A program made the translations under genes and the position numbers. The notes under the pieces are model-generated. The model worked only from the letters and a program-made list of their open reading frames with translations. It did no database searches and was not told the DNA's origin. 64,000 bases of DNA from Luteibacter yeojuensis (GTDB lineage: Bacteria; Pseudomonadota; Gammaproteobacteria; Xanthomonadales; Rhodanobacteraceae), in NCBI RefSeq assembly GCF_000964085.1, contig NZ_JZRB01000046.1, positions 1-64,000 of the forward strand, given 5' to 3'. Shown in pieces: positions 1 through 8,896 of the stretch (position 1 is the stretch's first letter; every line of letters begins with the position of its first letter).

Positions 1-22
1 GCGCGCAAGCGCGCTCCCACAT
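1..22. repeat. REP family A, right half, cut by window start
   Basis: The first bases match the right arm of the family A palindrome (core GCGCGCAAGCGCGCTCCCAC) seen complete at 23.85, 40.7 and 51.45 kb. The left arm would lie before the window. It sits upstream of the 5'-nucleotidase gene. Confidence 0.8.
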
Positions 23-65
23 AGTTGTTCTACGATAGGCGCGCCCACCCGATGGATCCGCCCCC

Positions 66-1013
66 ATGAACGCCCCCGAGGACCTCCAGCCCACCCAGGC
101 CAACGCGCACGCCGATTCGTCGGTCGGCGACAACCGCCTGGTGGTGGCCATCTCCTCGCGTGCGCTGTTCGACATGGGCAGCAGCCATGAGCTGTTCGAG
201 CGCGACGGCCTCGATGCCTACCGCGCCTTCCAGATCGAGCACGAAGACGAACTGCTGAAGCCCGGCGTGGCGTTCCCGCTGGTGCAGAAGCTGCTCGACC
301 TCAACAAGCTCTCGGGCGACGTGCCGGCGGTGGAAGTCATCCTGCTGTCGCGCAATTCCGGCGATACCGGGCTGCGCATCTTCAACGCCATCCAGCACTA
401 CGGCCTGGGCATCTCGCGCGCGGCGTTCACCAGCGGGGCGCCCACGTCCGACTACATCGCGCCGTTCAAGGCCGACCTGTTCCTCTCCGCCAACGCCGAA
501 GACGTTGGCCGTGCACTGCGTGCCGGTGTGGCGGCGGCCACCATCCTGCCGTCCGTGGCGCCGCCGCGCTCCACCGAGCAGCTGCGCGTGGCCTTCGACG
601 GCGATGCGGTCATCTTCGGCGACGAAGGCGAGCGCGTCTCCCGCGAGCAGGGCCTCGACGCCTTCCACCGCAATGAAACCGAGATGTGGGCCGAGCCCCT
701 CTCCGGTGGCCCGTTTCGCGGTTTCCTGTCGGCGCTCCACCGCCTTCAGGCGGCATTCCCGGCCGAGACCTCACCCATACGCACGGCCCTGGTCACGGCG
801 CGTTCCGCGCCGGCGCACAAGCGCGTCATCCTCACCCTGCGCCGGTGGGGCGTCCGCATCGACGAGGCGCTGTTCCTCGGCGGCCGCGACAAAGGCCCGT
901 TCCTCGACGCCTTTGGCGCCGACATCTTCTTCGACGACAGCCCGGCCAACGTGGAATCCGCCCGTCGCGTCGTCGCCACTGGGCACGTCCCACACGGCGT
1001 AAGTAATTCTTGA
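66..1013 (+). CDS. 5'-nucleotidase (cytosolic NT5C1-like family)
   Basis: A 315-residue protein with the organisation of the bacterial 5'-nucleotidase family related to cytosolic 5'-nucleotidase I (PF06189). It would dephosphorylate nucleoside monophosphates in the cytoplasm. Visible family features are an N-terminal block around residues 28-60 (AISSRALFDMGSSHELF, then DGLDAYRAFQ), a central LLSRNSGDTGLR block, and a C-terminal FFDDSPANVE segment resembling the acidic motif of HAD-like hydrolases. The length fits the family. The ATG at 66 is the first start after the REP fragment and has only a weak ribosome-binding site. No partner genes adjoin it; a candidate small RNA follows. Family assignment is good; the preferred nucleotide cannot be read from sequence. 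Confidence 0.85.
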   Translation: MNAPEDLQPTQANAHADSSVGDNRLVVAISSRALFDMGSSHELFERDGLDAYRAFQIEHEDELLKPGVAFPLVQKLLDLNKLSGDVPAVEVILLSRNSGDTGLRIFNAIQHYGLGISRAAFTSGAPTSDYIAPFKADLFLSANAEDVGRALRAGVAAATILPSVAPPRSTEQLRVAFDGDAVIFGDEGERVSREQGLDAFHRNETEMWAEPLSGGPFRGFLSALHRLQAAFPAETSPIRTALVTARSAPAHKRVILTLRRWGVRIDEALFLGGRDKGPFLDAFGADIFFDDSPANVESARRVVATGHVPHGVSNS

Positions 1014-1031
1014 GGTTGAGAATGTCCGGAT

Positions 1032-1060
1032 TTACGGAGGGTCGCGGCGTTTGCTAAGAT
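1032..1060 (+). promoter_or_regulatory. sigma70-type promoter for candidate small RNA
   Basis: TTACGG, a 17-base spacer and TAAGAT preceded by TGC (extended -10) lie in the gap after the 5'-nucleotidase gene. Transcription would start near 1067 and run to the intrinsic terminator at 1156-1184. Confidence 0.45.
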
Positions 1061-1066
1061 CGCCGC

Positions 1067-1184
1067 CAGACGCCAAAGCCGAATGGGTAACACCAGCGTC
1101 GCCTGCCACGTTGTGGCTCTGCCCGGTGCGGACGTAAGAGGTTTTCGGACTACGGAGCCCCGCTTTTGCGGGGCTTTCGCTTTT
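1067..1184 (+). ncRNA. candidate small RNA of about 120 nt
   Basis: This gap has a plausible extended -10 promoter in front and a strong intrinsic terminator behind, with no convincing reading frame between. Possible pairings include CCAC-GTT-GTGG near the middle and CCGAA/TTCGG bringing the ends together. It lacks the conserved signal-recognition-particle loop (GGAAGCAGC) and does not look like 6S RNA or tmRNA. The boundaries are inferred from the promoter and terminator only; the function is unknown. Confidence 0.4.
1156..1184 (+). terminator. Rho-independent terminator
   Basis: An 8-bp perfect stem (AGCCCCGC / GCGGGGCT) with a TTTT loop is followed by TTCGCTTTT. It would end the candidate small RNA or read-through from the 5'-nucleotidase gene. 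Confidence 0.8.
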
Positions 1185-1279
1185 CTAACGTGGCGGTTTC
1201 GGCCGCGTTCCCCGAAGCGTGTGGCGGAGCACGGTGTCGAAGCCGAGGCGGCCCCGGACGGGGAGTGCGGGGCCTTTCA

Positions 1280-1819
1280 TTAAGGCGCCGACTCAGCCGG
1301 CAACGGTTTCAGCAACGCGGTAACCACGTGGTACTCCGCATCACCCTTGGCTCGGCTGAGCGTGCCGCGCCTGCTGAAGAACTCGGTGTAGCCCAGCGAT
1401 GCACCCTTGTTGTAGAGCGCGCCATCGTCGTGTTCCCACACCTGGCCTTGCCACGTGGGCCCGCACGGCAGCCACGCGGGCGACGACGCGACCGGATCGA
1501 TCGAGAGGCATTCGCCGCGCTGGTTGACGATGGTGCCTTCATATCCTTCAGCCGGCAGGGTGACGTCCGCCACGCCGTGGCTGAGCAGGCGCTCCAGCTC
1601 GTCGGCGGGCCACAGGAACCGGGGTGCGCTACCCGGGCGCGCCACCGCGTGCGCTTCGAGCGTGCCATCGGCGGCGATGCCGAGGTAGGTGCCCGCGGGC
1701 GAGCGGAGGACGAAGGGGCCGGCAAGGCGCGACGACGTTTCGGCCACCGCCGGGCCGGCGGCCGCGAGCAGGGCACCGGTGGCGGCGAGTACGGCAAGGG
1801 AACGCAATGCAGTGTTCAT
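1280..1819 (-). CDS. exported protein of unknown function
   Basis: A 179-residue protein starting with a clear Sec signal peptide (MNTALRSLAVLAATGALL, cleavage near AVA-ET around residue 26). The ATG at 1819 was chosen because an AGAGGA ribosome-binding site lies just upstream and the signal peptide begins there; the open frame continues upstream without support. The mature part has short repeated segments of the type SPAGTYLGIAADG and a CLSIDP / LPCGP cysteine pair, which loosely suggests a beta-trefoil-like or small periplasmic beta domain. I do not recognise a named family. It stands alone, with no operon partner. It could also be a cell-surface binding protein. Confidence 0.7.
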   Translation of the reverse strand: MNTALRSLAVLAATGALLAAAGPAVAETSSRLAGPFVLRSPAGTYLGIAADGTLEAHAVARPGSAPRFLWPADELERLLSHGVADVTLPAEGYEGTIVNQRGECLSIDPVASSPAWLPCGPTWQGQVWEHDDGALYNKGASLGYTEFFSRRGTLSRAKGDAEYHVVTALLKPLPAESAP

Positions 1820-1926
1820 GGCACATCCTCTGTGGTGGGGTGCGCCATGCTCGCAAGGCCGGGACGGCAGGTATGTAGGCGTGGGCTGCGCGCCGTGTAG
1901 GCGCACGCCGCCACCCTACGTAGGCA

Positions 1927-2802
1927 TCAGACGATATTCGTCCACCGCCACCAGTTCGTCTTCTTCTCCTCGCGCACGAACGTGAACAGGCCGGCACCCA
2001 GGATCAGCACGATGCCGATGAGCATCGGCCAGTCGAGATGGTCGTGGAAGATGAGGTAACCAAAGAGGATGGCCCAGAGCATCTGGCTGTATTGGGTGGG
2101 TGCCACGCGGGCCGCGGGCGCGTTCTGCGTGGCGAGCATGAGCAGCACGGCACCCGCGGCGGCGAACAGGCCATAGCCGAGTACCAGCAGCCACTGGTGG
2201 AAGCCGGGCCACACGAAGTGCGGCAGCATCATGATGAAGCCGGCGATCATCGGCCCGACCACGCCCGCGCCGTACAACGTGATGCGCTTTTCGCTGGCAC
2301 CCGCCATGCGCAGCGCGATGATCGACAGGGCGCCGGTGATGCCGCAGATGATCGCCGCCACGTGGCCCACGCCCAGCTGGCGGAACCCGGGGCGCAACAC
2401 CACCAGCACGCCGAGGAAGCCGACAACCACGGCCGACCAGCGCCGCCAGCCCACGTGCTCGCGCAGGAACACCACCGAGAGGATGGTGACGAAGATGGGT
2501 AGCAGGAAGATGAGGCAGAAGGCCTCGGCCATGGGCAGGGCGGTGAAGGCCATCACCGCCGTGACATTGCCGATGGCGCCGGCCATGGCGCGGAGCAGCC
2601 AGAGGCCGGGCATCTTCGATACCACGACCTCGGTCCAGCGGTCGCCGGGCTTCTTGAGGAAGGGCAGGGCCACCAGGGCCAGCACGGCACCGAAAAAGAC
2701 AGCTTCATAGGCGGGGAGGGTGCCCTCGAGGGACTTTACGAAGGCGTCGCTCCACGCGTAGGCGGCGTAACAGGCGAAGCCGAGCATCACACCCTTGAAC
2801 AT
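1927..2802 (-). CDS. EamA/DMT family transporter
   Basis: A 291-residue, very hydrophobic protein with about ten membrane helices in two repeated halves, the layout of the drug/metabolite transporter (EamA, RhaT-like) superfamily. Residues such as WLLRAMAGAIGNVTAVMAF and the second-half PTQYSQMLWAILFGYLIF are typical of each repeat. It acts in the inner membrane; the substrate cannot be told. The start at 2802 (MFKGVMLGF) was preferred because it begins at the first helix; the long in-frame extension upstream is proline- and arginine-rich and reaches into the leader of the divergent glutaryl-CoA dehydrogenase gene. Neighbouring genes give no clear substrate hint. Confidence 0.85.
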   Translation of the reverse strand: MFKGVMLGFACYAAYAWSDAFVKSLEGTLPAYEAVFFGAVLALVALPFLKKPGDRWTEVVVSKMPGLWLLRAMAGAIGNVTAVMAFTALPMAEAFCLIFLLPIFVTILSVVFLREHVGWRRWSAVVVGFLGVLVVLRPGFRQLGVGHVAAIICGITGALSIIALRMAGASEKRITLYGAGVVGPMIAGFIMMLPHFVWPGFHQWLLVLGYGLFAAAGAVLLMLATQNAPAARVAPTQYSQMLWAILFGYLIFHDHLDWPMLIGIVLILGAGLFTFVREEKKTNWWRWTNIV

Positions 2803-2966
2803 GGGGCCATTCCGGTGAGCGGGGACGGCCCCATTATGGACCCGGGGCGGTGGCGGCGCCGTACGCGGCCGTTTCCGGGCCCCTGGCCCATGTTGCGGCC
2901 CGCCATGACCGTGCCACGGCGAGGTCGCTACAATCGGGGGCTCACCCATCGACGAAACGACCCCGC

Positions 2967-4136
2967 ATGGCAACCCGTCTCGACCCGCTCGATCTTTACG
3001 ACGTCCGCTCGCTGCTCACCGAAGAGGAGCGCATGGTCCAGGATGCCGTTGGCCGCTTTGTCGATGAAAAGGTGCTGCCGATCATCGGCGACGCCTTCGA
3101 ACAGGGCCGGTTCCCGGCCGAACTGGTGCCGGAAATCGCCTCGCTTGGCCTGCTCGGCGCCACGCTGCCCGAGGCATACGGCTGCGCCGGCATGAACGGC
3201 GTCAGCTACGGCCTCATCTGCCAGGAGCTCGAGCGCGGCGATTCCGGGCTGCGTAGCTTCGCCTCGGTGCAAAGCTCGCTGTGCATGTACCCCATCTTCG
3301 CCTACGGCTCCGAGGAGCAAAAGCGCGACTACCTGCCGCGCATGGCCGCGGGCGAGGTCATCGGCTGCTTCGGCCTCACCGAGCCGCATGGCGGTTCCGA
3401 TCCGGCCAACATGAAAACCGTGGCACGCCGCGACGGCGGTGACTGGGTCATCAACGGCGCCAAGATGTGGATCACCAACGGCAACATCGCCCACATCGCC
3501 ATCGTGTGGGCGCAGACCGACGACGGTATCCAGGGCTTCATCGTCCCCACCGATACCAAGGGCTTCGCCGCGCAGGAAGTGCACAAGAAGATGAGCCTGC
3601 GCGCCTCGGTCACCAGCGCGCTGTTCTTCGACGACGTGCGCGTGCCCGATAGCGCCCGCCTCCCCAACGTCAAGGGCCTTAAGGGCCCGCTGGGCTGCCT
3701 CAACCAGGCACGCTACGGCATCACCTGGGGGCCCATCGGCGCCGCGCAGGCCTGCCTGAAGGAAGTGCTCGACTACACGTCGCAGCGCATCCTGTTTGGC
3801 CGCCCGCTGGCCGCCAACCAGACCACCCAGGTGAAGATGGCCGACATGGCCCGCCGCATCACCACCGCGCAGCTGCTGTCGCTGCAGCTGGGCCGCCTGA
3901 AGGATGCCGGCCGCCTGCAGCCGACGCAGGTGTCGCTGGCGAAGTGGAACAACGTGCGCATGGCGCTCGACATCGCCCGCGATTGCCGCGACATCCTGGG
4001 TGGCGCCGGCATCACCACCGAGCACTCGGCCATCCGCCATGCGCTGAACCTCGAATCGGTCATCACCTACGAAGGCACCGAGACCGTGCACCAGCTGGTG
4101 GTGGGGCGCGAGCTCACCGGCATCAACGCGTTCTGA
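2967..4136 (+). CDS. gcdH: glutaryl-CoA dehydrogenase
   Basis: A 389-residue acyl-CoA dehydrogenase of the glutaryl-CoA subfamily, which oxidises and decarboxylates glutaryl-CoA to crotonyl-CoA using FAD. It works in lysine, hydroxylysine and tryptophan breakdown. The N-terminal alpha domain, the FGLTEPHGGSDP signature, KMWITNG, and the C-terminal ILGGAGITTEH and TYEGTETVHQ blocks are all present; the glutamate in YEGTE is the catalytic base position of this subfamily. Length is normal. The ATG at 2967 begins MATRLDPLDLYD as in relatives. A GNAT gene follows after 10 bases and a fused E1 gene after that, so the three may be one operon. The ALDH7-type enzyme at 14-15.6 kb could feed the same lysine route. 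Confidence 0.93.
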   Translation: MATRLDPLDLYDVRSLLTEEERMVQDAVGRFVDEKVLPIIGDAFEQGRFPAELVPEIASLGLLGATLPEAYGCAGMNGVSYGLICQELERGDSGLRSFASVQSSLCMYPIFAYGSEEQKRDYLPRMAAGEVIGCFGLTEPHGGSDPANMKTVARRDGGDWVINGAKMWITNGNIAHIAIVWAQTDDGIQGFIVPTDTKGFAAQEVHKKMSLRASVTSALFFDDVRVPDSARLPNVKGLKGPLGCLNQARYGITWGPIGAAQACLKEVLDYTSQRILFGRPLAANQTTQVKMADMARRITTAQLLSLQLGRLKDAGRLQPTQVSLAKWNNVRMALDIARDCRDILGGAGITTEHSAIRHALNLESVITYEGTETVHQLVVGRELTGINAF

Positions 4137-4146
4137 GCCCACGGCC

Positions 4147-4686
4147 ATGCACGGTCCGCGCATCGAAACCGACCGCCTCATCCTGCGGCCTACCGCGCCG
4201 GAGGATTTCGACGCGTGGGCCGAGTGCCTGGCCGACCCGGTGGTCACCCGCTTCCTGGGCGGCCCCCAGCCGCGCGCGCTGGCCTGGCGCAATTTCATGA
4301 CCATGGCGGGTAGCTGGGCCATCCTCGGCTTTGGCATGTTCTCGGTCATCGAGCGCGATACCGGCCGCTGGCTGGGCCGCCTGGGCCCCTGGCAGCCCGA
4401 GGGCTGGCCTGGCCACGAAATCGGCTGGGGCCTCGTCCAGGGCGCGTGGGGCAAGGGGTATGCCCTCGAGGGCGCCGCCGCTTCCATGGACTGGGCGTTC
4501 GAGCACCTGCCATGGGCCGAGGTCATCCATTCGATCAACCCCGAAAACATCGCGTCCATTGCCCTGGCCGAGAAGCTCGGCTCCACGCGGCTGGGCCCCG
4601 GCACGCTGCCCGCGCCGTTCGAGGGCGATCGCGTCGACCTCTGGGGCCAGACCCGCGAGCAATGGCTGGCGCGCCGCCGCCGCTGA
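4147..4686 (+). CDS. GNAT family N-acetyltransferase (RimJ/RimL-like)
   Basis: A 179-residue acetyltransferase of the RimJ/RimL type (Acetyltransf_3). It starts IETDRLILRPTAPEDFDAWA, the usual opening, and carries the acetyl-CoA binding region around GWGLVQGAWGKGYALEGAAA and the C-terminal NPENIASIALAEKLG segment. Such enzymes acetylate protein N-termini or small molecules in the cytoplasm; the acceptor here is unknown. It begins 10 bases after the glutaryl-CoA dehydrogenase stop and ends 28 bases before the E1 gene, so it is probably co-transcribed with them. Confidence 0.88.
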   Translation: MHGPRIETDRLILRPTAPEDFDAWAECLADPVVTRFLGGPQPRALAWRNFMTMAGSWAILGFGMFSVIERDTGRWLGRLGPWQPEGWPGHEIGWGLVQGAWGKGYALEGAAASMDWAFEHLPWAEVIHSINPENIASIALAEKLGSTRLGPGTLPAPFEGDRVDLWGQTREQWLARRRR

Positions 4687-4714
4687 TCCACAACGCATTC
4701 CGTACGAGCACCCC

Positions 4715-6979
4715 ATGTCCGTCCCGCACCCGATCGCCGCCCGCCACAAGGGCTTCAACCGCGCCGAGATCGTCGACCAGAACTTCGTCGAGTTCGTGCA
4801 GTTCTGGCAGGGCGATGTCGCCCGCCCACCACGTGACGACGAGCCCGTGCTGCCCGGCAGCACGCTCGATGCGCGCGGCTTCCGCGAGCTGCTCGAATCG
4901 CAGCTGATCAGCCGCCACCTCGACCTGATGGCGCGCGTGCTCCGCGTGCAGAACAAGGTGTTCTATACCATCGGCTCGTCCGGCCACGAAGGCAACGCCA
5001 TGGTGGCGCGCGCCACGCGCCACACCGACCCGGCGTTCCTGCATTATCGCAGCGGCGGCTTCATGGCCGAGCGCTTCCGCAAGCTGCCCGGCATGGATCC
5101 GATCATGGATTCGGCGCTGTCGTTCGCGGCCAGCGCCGATGACCCGGCCAGTGGCGGCCGCCACAAGGTGTGGGGCAGCAAGCCGTTGTGGGTGCTGCCG
5201 CAGACCTCCACCATCGCATCGCACCTGCCCAAGGCGCTCGGCACCGCCATCGCCATCGAGCAGGGCAAGCGCATCCGCCACGCGCTGCCCATCCCGGACG
5301 ATTCGATCGCCATCTGCTCGTTCGGCGACGCGTCGTCGAACCACGCCACGGCGCAGACGGCCTTCAACGCAGCGGCCTGGACGGCATACCAGAAGCTGCC
5401 CGCGCCCGTGCTCTTCGTCTGCGAGGATAACGGCATCGGTATCTCGGTGAAGACACCGAGCGGCTGGGTGGCCAACAACTTCCAGCGCCGCGCCAACCTC
5501 GATTACTTCTATGCCGATGGCCTCGACCTGGCCGGTGGCTACGCGGGCGTGGCGCGCGCGGTGGAGCACTGCCGCGCCACGCGGCGGCCCACCTTCCTGC
5601 ACCTCAATACCACCCGGGTGATGGGCCATGCGGGCACCGATTTCGAAATCGAGTGGCGCTCGGTGGAAGAACTGGTGGCCCTCGAGGCCACCGATCCGCT
5701 GCTACGTAGCGCCACCATCGCGCTGGCATCGGGCCTGTACGACCGCGATAGCCTGCTCGGCCTGTACGACGGTATCCGCAAGCGGTGCTTCGAGGCGGCG
5801 GATGCCGCCGACCGCACGGCCAAGATCACCAGCCTCGCCGAGGTGATGCGGCCGCTCGCACCGTATACGCCCGATGCGGTGCGCGTGGAGGCCACGCGCG
5901 CGGCCGACGCGGCCGAACGCGAGCGTGTGTTCGGCGGTGCCGCGAAGCTGCCCGAGGCGCAGCCGCCACGCCACCTGGCCATCCAGGTCGGCATGGCCCT
6001 GCACGACCTCATGGCCAAGTACCCCGAAAGCCTGCTGTTCGGCGAGGACGTGGCCCAGAAAGGCGGCGTCTATACCGTCACCAAGGGCCTGCACAAGGCG
6101 TTCAGGAACAGCCGCGTGTTCAACACGCTGCTCGACGAGACGATGATCCTGGGCCTGGCGCAGGGCTACGCCAACATGGGCATGCTGCCGCTGCCCGAAA
6201 TCCAGTACCTGGCGTATTTCCATAACGCCTGCGACCAGATCCGCGGCGAGGCCGCCTCGTTGCAGTTCTTCTCCAACGACCAGTACCGCAACCCGATGCT
6301 GATGCGCGTCGCCTCGCTGGGCTACCAGCGCGGCTTCGGCGGGCACTTCCACAATGACAACTCCATCGCCGCGTTGCGCGATATCCCCGGCCTGGTGGTG
6401 GGCTGCCCGAGCCGTGGCGACGACGCGGCGCTGATGCTGCGCACGCTGGCGGCGCTGGCGAAGGTCGACGGCCGTGTCACGGCCTTCCTCGAGCCCATCG
6501 CGCTGTACATGACCAAGGACCTGTACGAGGCCGGCGACGGGCAATGGCAGTTCGCGTACCCGGCGCCGGGCCAGGCCATGCCGCTGGGCGAGGGCCGCGT
6601 CTACGACGAGGCCGCCGACGACCTCGTCGTATTCACCTTTGGCAACGGCGTGCCCATGAGCCTGCGCGCCGCGCGCCGCATCGAGGCCGAGCACGGCTGG
6701 AAGGTGCGCGTCGTGGACCTGCGCTGGCTGGTGCCGCTCAACGATGCGTTCATCGCCGCCCAGGCAAAGAGCGCGAAACGCATCATCGTGGTGGATGAAG
6801 GGCGCAAGAGCGCGGGCGTGGGCGAGGGGGTCATCACGGCCATCGTCGAGGGCGGCGCCGGCGCAACGCCACTGCGCCGCGTCGTCGGTGCGGATACCTT
6901 CACCCCGCTGGCGGGCGCCGCCTTCCTGGTGCTGCCGGGCGACGATGACATCGTGGCGGCGGCCGCCGAACTAGCCTGA
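4715..6979 (+). CDS. fused alpha-beta 2-oxoacid dehydrogenase E1 component
   Basis: A 754-residue thiamine-diphosphate enzyme in which E1-alpha and E1-beta are one chain. The alpha half (about 1-400) has HYRSGGFMAERF, the diphosphate-binding SFGDASSNHATAQ segment and EDNGIGIS. The beta half (about 415-754) has LLFGEDVAQKGGVYTVT, the FNTLLDETMILGLAQGYANM block and a transketolase C-terminal domain (VVDLRWLVPLND). It should decarboxylate a 2-oxo acid and pass the acyl group to a lipoyl E2; the branched-chain type is favoured because leucine and isovalerate genes are nearby. No E2 or E3 gene lies in the window. The ATG at 4715 was picked over a longer frame that runs inside the GNAT gene. Substrate choice is inference. 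Confidence 0.85.
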   Translation: MSVPHPIAARHKGFNRAEIVDQNFVEFVQFWQGDVARPPRDDEPVLPGSTLDARGFRELLESQLISRHLDLMARVLRVQNKVFYTIGSSGHEGNAMVARATRHTDPAFLHYRSGGFMAERFRKLPGMDPIMDSALSFAASADDPASGGRHKVWGSKPLWVLPQTSTIASHLPKALGTAIAIEQGKRIRHALPIPDDSIAICSFGDASSNHATAQTAFNAAAWTAYQKLPAPVLFVCEDNGIGISVKTPSGWVANNFQRRANLDYFYADGLDLAGGYAGVARAVEHCRATRRPTFLHLNTTRVMGHAGTDFEIEWRSVEELVALEATDPLLRSATIALASGLYDRDSLLGLYDGIRKRCFEAADAADRTAKITSLAEVMRPLAPYTPDAVRVEATRAADAAERERVFGGAAKLPEAQPPRHLAIQVGMALHDLMAKYPESLLFGEDVAQKGGVYTVTKGLHKAFRNSRVFNTLLDETMILGLAQGYANMGMLPLPEIQYLAYFHNACDQIRGEAASLQFFSNDQYRNPMLMRVASLGYQRGFGGHFHNDNSIAALRDIPGLVVGCPSRGDDAALMLRTLAALAKVDGRVTAFLEPIALYMTKDLYEAGDGQWQFAYPAPGQAMPLGEGRVYDEAADDLVVFTFGNGVPMSLRAARRIEAEHGWKVRVVDLRWLVPLNDAFIAAQAKSAKRIIVVDEGRKSAGVGEGVITAIVEGGAGATPLRRVVGADTFTPLAGAAFLVLPGDDDIVAAAAELA

Positions 6980-6983
6980 GGTC

Positions 6984-7051
6984 CATGTAGGAGCCAGCTT
7001 GCTAGCGATGGGCGATGCCGGGACGCCATCGCGCGCAAGCGCGCTCCCACA
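6984..7051. repeat. REP family A doublet, left arm degenerate
   Basis: The right arm (ATCGCGCGCAAGCGCGCTCC plus CAC) is intact, while the left arm GTAGGAGCCAGCTTGCTAGC is diverged. It fills the gap between two convergent genes and could form a hairpin in both transcripts. Confidence 0.75.
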
Positions 7052-7055
7052 TGAT

Positions 7056-8777
7056 TCAAGCGCTTGGCGCGGCCTTGCTGCGCACCAGGGTGGGCCCGGT
7101 CGGGCCGGAGCACACGACGCGGTTGCGGCCGCCCAGCTTGGCCGCGTACATGGCCTGGTCGGCCCGCTCGATAAGCGACTGGACCGTATCGGCGGGGGTG
7201 CGTACCGCCACGCCGATCGATACCGTCAGCATCTCGTGGTTGCCCACGTGCACGTCCAGGCGGCTGACGCGGCGGCACAGCCGCGTGGCGATCTGCACGG
7301 CGTTCTCGCGTTCGGCGCCGCGCAGCAGGGCCACGAACTCCTCGCCGCCGAAGCGGCCCAGCAGGTCGTTCGGGCGCAGCTCGTGGCGCAGCGCGCTGGC
7401 CACGGCCACCAGCGCGCGATCGCCCGCCGCGTGGCCGTGGCGGTCGTTCAGGGCCTTGAAGTGGTCCAGGTCGAGGAACAGCAACGCCACGGGCCTGTTC
7501 GCACCTTCCTCCAGCATGGCCAGGGCCGATTCGGTCCATGCGCGGCGATTGAGTACGCCAGTGAGCGGGTCGGCGTCGGCGAGCTGGCGGGCCTTGTCGC
7601 GGTCGTGGCGGATGGTGAGGGCGCGATCGGAGAGGCCGATCGAAAGCACGATGGACTCGACCGCACCCACGGCCAGGGCCACGTCGGGTAGCCAGGGCGC
7701 ATCGGCGAACATGCCCTGCAACTGCGCGCCGCATGCGGCCGTGAGCAGGAGCGGCGGGGTCCAGCCGCCGAGGAAGAACCACGCGTGGCGCGACCCACGC
7801 GCGGCGGCGATGGCGCCCGCGGCGAGCAGCAGCAGCGCGCCCAGCAGGAGCAGGGGCTGCAGGAGCAGGTGGGCCGTGTCGACGAGCAGGGGCAGGCCGG
7901 TCATCTGGCAGGTGGCGATGACCGGCATGCCGACGGCGAAGGCGAGCACGGGCATGCGGAGCAGCGGGACGTAGTCGTCGACCTTGCAGAAGCGCAACAT
8001 GAACAGCGCCGCGAACGACACGGAGAGGGCGGTGGCCGCCATGCCAAGCGAATCGCCCAGCCCCGACAGCATCTGCATCTCAAGCGGGTGGAAGACGTAG
8101 CCGGTCTTCAGACCCTGGATGAAGGCGTAGCAGACAAGGTAGGCCGCGTACCAACCGAAGGTCATGTCGCGGAGGATCAGGGTGAAGCACAGGGCCATCA
8201 GCGCCATGGTCAGCATGACCGCGAAGCAGGCCGTGGCGAACGCCAGCCAGCTGGCATCGTCGCGGAGGTAGTCCGGCCAGCTTTCGACGCTGAAGGTAAC
8301 CGCCCCCGGCCCCTGGCTCGTGGGTTCCAGCTTGAGCAGGAGCGGGCGCGAGGCGGGGACCGAGGCCGGGATGTCGAAGATAAGCCGGCCATGGCCGTGC
8401 AGCGGGGGGCCGAAGTCGTCCAGCGCGGTGGTGGAGGCCTCGTTGGGCCCGTAGTACAGCGTGACCCGGCCCGCACCGGGGTTGTGGATGCTGAGCACCC
8501 GACCGCCCGACGTCCACGGCGGCGTGGCGCGCAGGATCACCCAGGTACCCGCATCGCCGACGCGGAACACCTGCATGCGGGTGGGATCGAACTGCGGCAT
8601 CGGCGCCGACCACGCCTCGGCCAGCACCTTGGCCTGGTCATCGCCGGCGTGCGCGTCGCGATAATTCCCTATGAGCGTGCCATCGGCCTGGGCCACGCCG
8701 GCCAGCATAAGCAGGACGCAGCAAACCGCCGCCTTCAAAAGGCGGACCACCCATGCATGCTTCCCCTGATCAACCAT
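7056..8777 (-). CDS. membrane-bound diguanylate cyclase (7TM-type sensor, GGDEF)
   Basis: A 573-residue sensor protein. A signal peptide (residues 1-31, ending GVAQA) is followed by a periplasmic beta-sandwich region to about 170 resembling the 7TMR-DISM extracellular domain, then about seven membrane helices (175-385), and a GGDEF domain. The active site reads GGEEF near residue 478, with the inhibitory RxxD site (RPND) exactly five residues upstream, so both cyclase activity and product inhibition look intact. It would make cyclic di-GMP from two GTP in response to an unknown periplasmic ligand. It is a single gene, convergent with the E1 gene across a REP doublet. Confidence 0.9.
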   Translation of the reverse strand: MVDQGKHAWVVRLLKAAVCCVLLMLAGVAQADGTLIGNYRDAHAGDDQAKVLAEAWSAPMPQFDPTRMQVFRVGDAGTWVILRATPPWTSGGRVLSIHNPGAGRVTLYYGPNEASTTALDDFGPPLHGHGRLIFDIPASVPASRPLLLKLEPTSQGPGAVTFSVESWPDYLRDDASWLAFATACFAVMLTMALMALCFTLILRDMTFGWYAAYLVCYAFIQGLKTGYVFHPLEMQMLSGLGDSLGMAATALSVSFAALFMLRFCKVDDYVPLLRMPVLAFAVGMPVIATCQMTGLPLLVDTAHLLLQPLLLLGALLLLAAGAIAAARGSRHAWFFLGGWTPPLLLTAACGAQLQGMFADAPWLPDVALAVGAVESIVLSIGLSDRALTIRHDRDKARQLADADPLTGVLNRRAWTESALAMLEEGANRPVALLFLDLDHFKALNDRHGHAAGDRALVAVASALRHELRPNDLLGRFGGEEFVALLRGAERENAVQIATRLCRRVSRLDVHVGNHEMLTVSIGVAVRTPADTVQSLIERADQAMYAAKLGGRNRVVCSGPTGPTLVRSKAAPSA

Positions 8778-8896
8778 GCCCCATCCTGCGAAGACACCGC
8801 GGCGCGAAATCCTTCAACAGCGCCTCCATTGTGCCCTGTTTGCCGGAACTGTGTCTTGCCTGCCGTACGGGAGAGGTGAAGACGCCCCCGGGGGCC

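Noticed and set aside
1067-1184. Identification of the small RNA as 6S, 4.5S or tmRNA
   Set aside because: The SRP loop motif is missing, the length is too short for 6S or tmRNA, and the neighbours (zapA, fau, smpB) that usually accompany them are absent.
8883-8894. GCCCCCGGGGGC palindrome as a terminator for ppk1
   Set aside because: No loop and no T run on the relevant strand; it may be chance in GC-rich DNA.
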